Below, piece after piece: positions 5,761-5,891 of a stretch of DNA of 5,891 bases (the stretch's first letter is position 1; every line of letters starts with the position of its first letter). Location: assembly GCA_030630015.1 (NCBI GenBank), contig DAOVNV010000155.1, positions 1 through 5,891 on the forward strand, given 5' to 3'. The notes under the pieces were generated by a model, which worked only from the letters and a program-made list of their open reading frames with translations, was not told the origin of the DNA and did not search any database. Origin of the DNA: Desulfuromonadales bacterium. GTDB lineage: Bacteria > Desulfobacterota > Desulfuromonadia > Desulfuromonadales > BM103. The position numbers and the translations under genes were made by a program.

Positions 5761-5788
5761 TTCTGTATTCTGTATTCTGTATTCTGTA
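5761..5788 (+). repeat. Perfect tandem heptamer, TTCTGTA x4
   Basis: Four exact copies of TTCTGTA, followed by a decayed unit TTCTCTT (5789-5795). The unit length of 7 equals that of the GC-rich arrays elsewhere in the window. A degenerate relative (TTCTGTA, TCCTTGT, GTTTTGT) lies at 4982-5002 before the DedA gene. The surrounding 173-bp tail (5719-5891) contains repeats but no gene. Confidence 0.9.
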
Positions 5789-5809
5789 TTCTCTTTACAA
5801 ATATTTTTT

Positions 5810-5852
5810 CGCGCCCCTCGCTTGCCACGCCATAGCCTTAGACGACAGCGGC
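5810..5852 (+). repeat. Composite C-rich heptamer plus hairpin repeat, copy 3 (degenerate)
   Basis: It repeats the 5016-5058 composite in the same orientation: CGCGCC-CTCGCTTGCCACGCCATAG is shared but for one base, and the 3' half has decayed (GACGACAGCGGC), which breaks pairs in both stems. A TTTACAA and T-run lead-in also precedes both copies. Confidence 0.75.
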
Positions 5853-5862
5853 CCCCCCGCCT

Positions 5863-5890
5863 GTCCGCCATAGCCTTGGCGACGGCGGGC
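5863..5890 (+). repeat. Dispersed hairpin repeat, copy 4
   Basis: A second hairpin core immediately follows copy 3, in the same orientation. It is one base shorter in the loop (CCTTGGCG instead of CCTTAGGCG). The outer stem is longer: GTCCGCC (5863-5869) pairs with GGCGGGC (5884-5890) with one G-T wobble. It reaches the window edge and may continue. Confidence 0.7.
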
Positions 5891-5891
5891 G

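Noticed and set aside
5761..5891. CRISPR-like array
   Set aside because: The 7-bp units are contiguous with no spacers and the hairpin copies are too few and irregular; no cas genes are present.

Overview
The window looks like chromosomal DNA from a moderately GC-rich anaerobic Gram-negative bacterium. The best guess is a deltaproteobacterial lineage of the Desulfuromonadales/Geobacterales type. That placement is inference: it rests on a small ferredoxin resembling those of sulfate and metal reducers, an NtrC-type two-component pair, and intergenic heptamer repeats. No rRNA, tRNA, CRISPR array or insertion sequence is visible.

Left part, minus strand: a two-component operon. A membrane histidine kinase (928-2433) is followed 71 bp downstream by an NtrC-family sigma-54-dependent response regulator (start 856). 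The regulator runs off the left edge, losing the end of its AAA+ domain and its DNA-binding domain. A good sigma-70-like promoter lies upstream of the kinase.

Right part, plus strand: four genes read away from the kinase. They are a 73-residue ferredoxin with a histidine-rich insertion (2612-2833), a 12-TM-type major facilitator permease that probably starts at TTG (2974-4188), a small HD-domain protein (4347-4913) and a DedA-family membrane protein (5080-5718). The gaps are 110-170 bp, so this need not be one operon, and nothing ties the four to one pathway.

The unusual part is the DNA between and at the ends of the plus-strand genes. Arrays of degenerate 7-bp units and a dispersed hairpin repeat occupy almost every gap. 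They abut or overlap gene ends: directly after the ferredoxin stop, in the first codons of the permease, at the HD gene stop and at the DedA stop. Two hairpin copies, 28/33 identical and inverted relative to each other, bracket the HD gene; one of their differences is a compensatory base-pair swap. I see no obviously new enzymatic system; the repeat architecture and the His-rich ferredoxin are the most interesting items.
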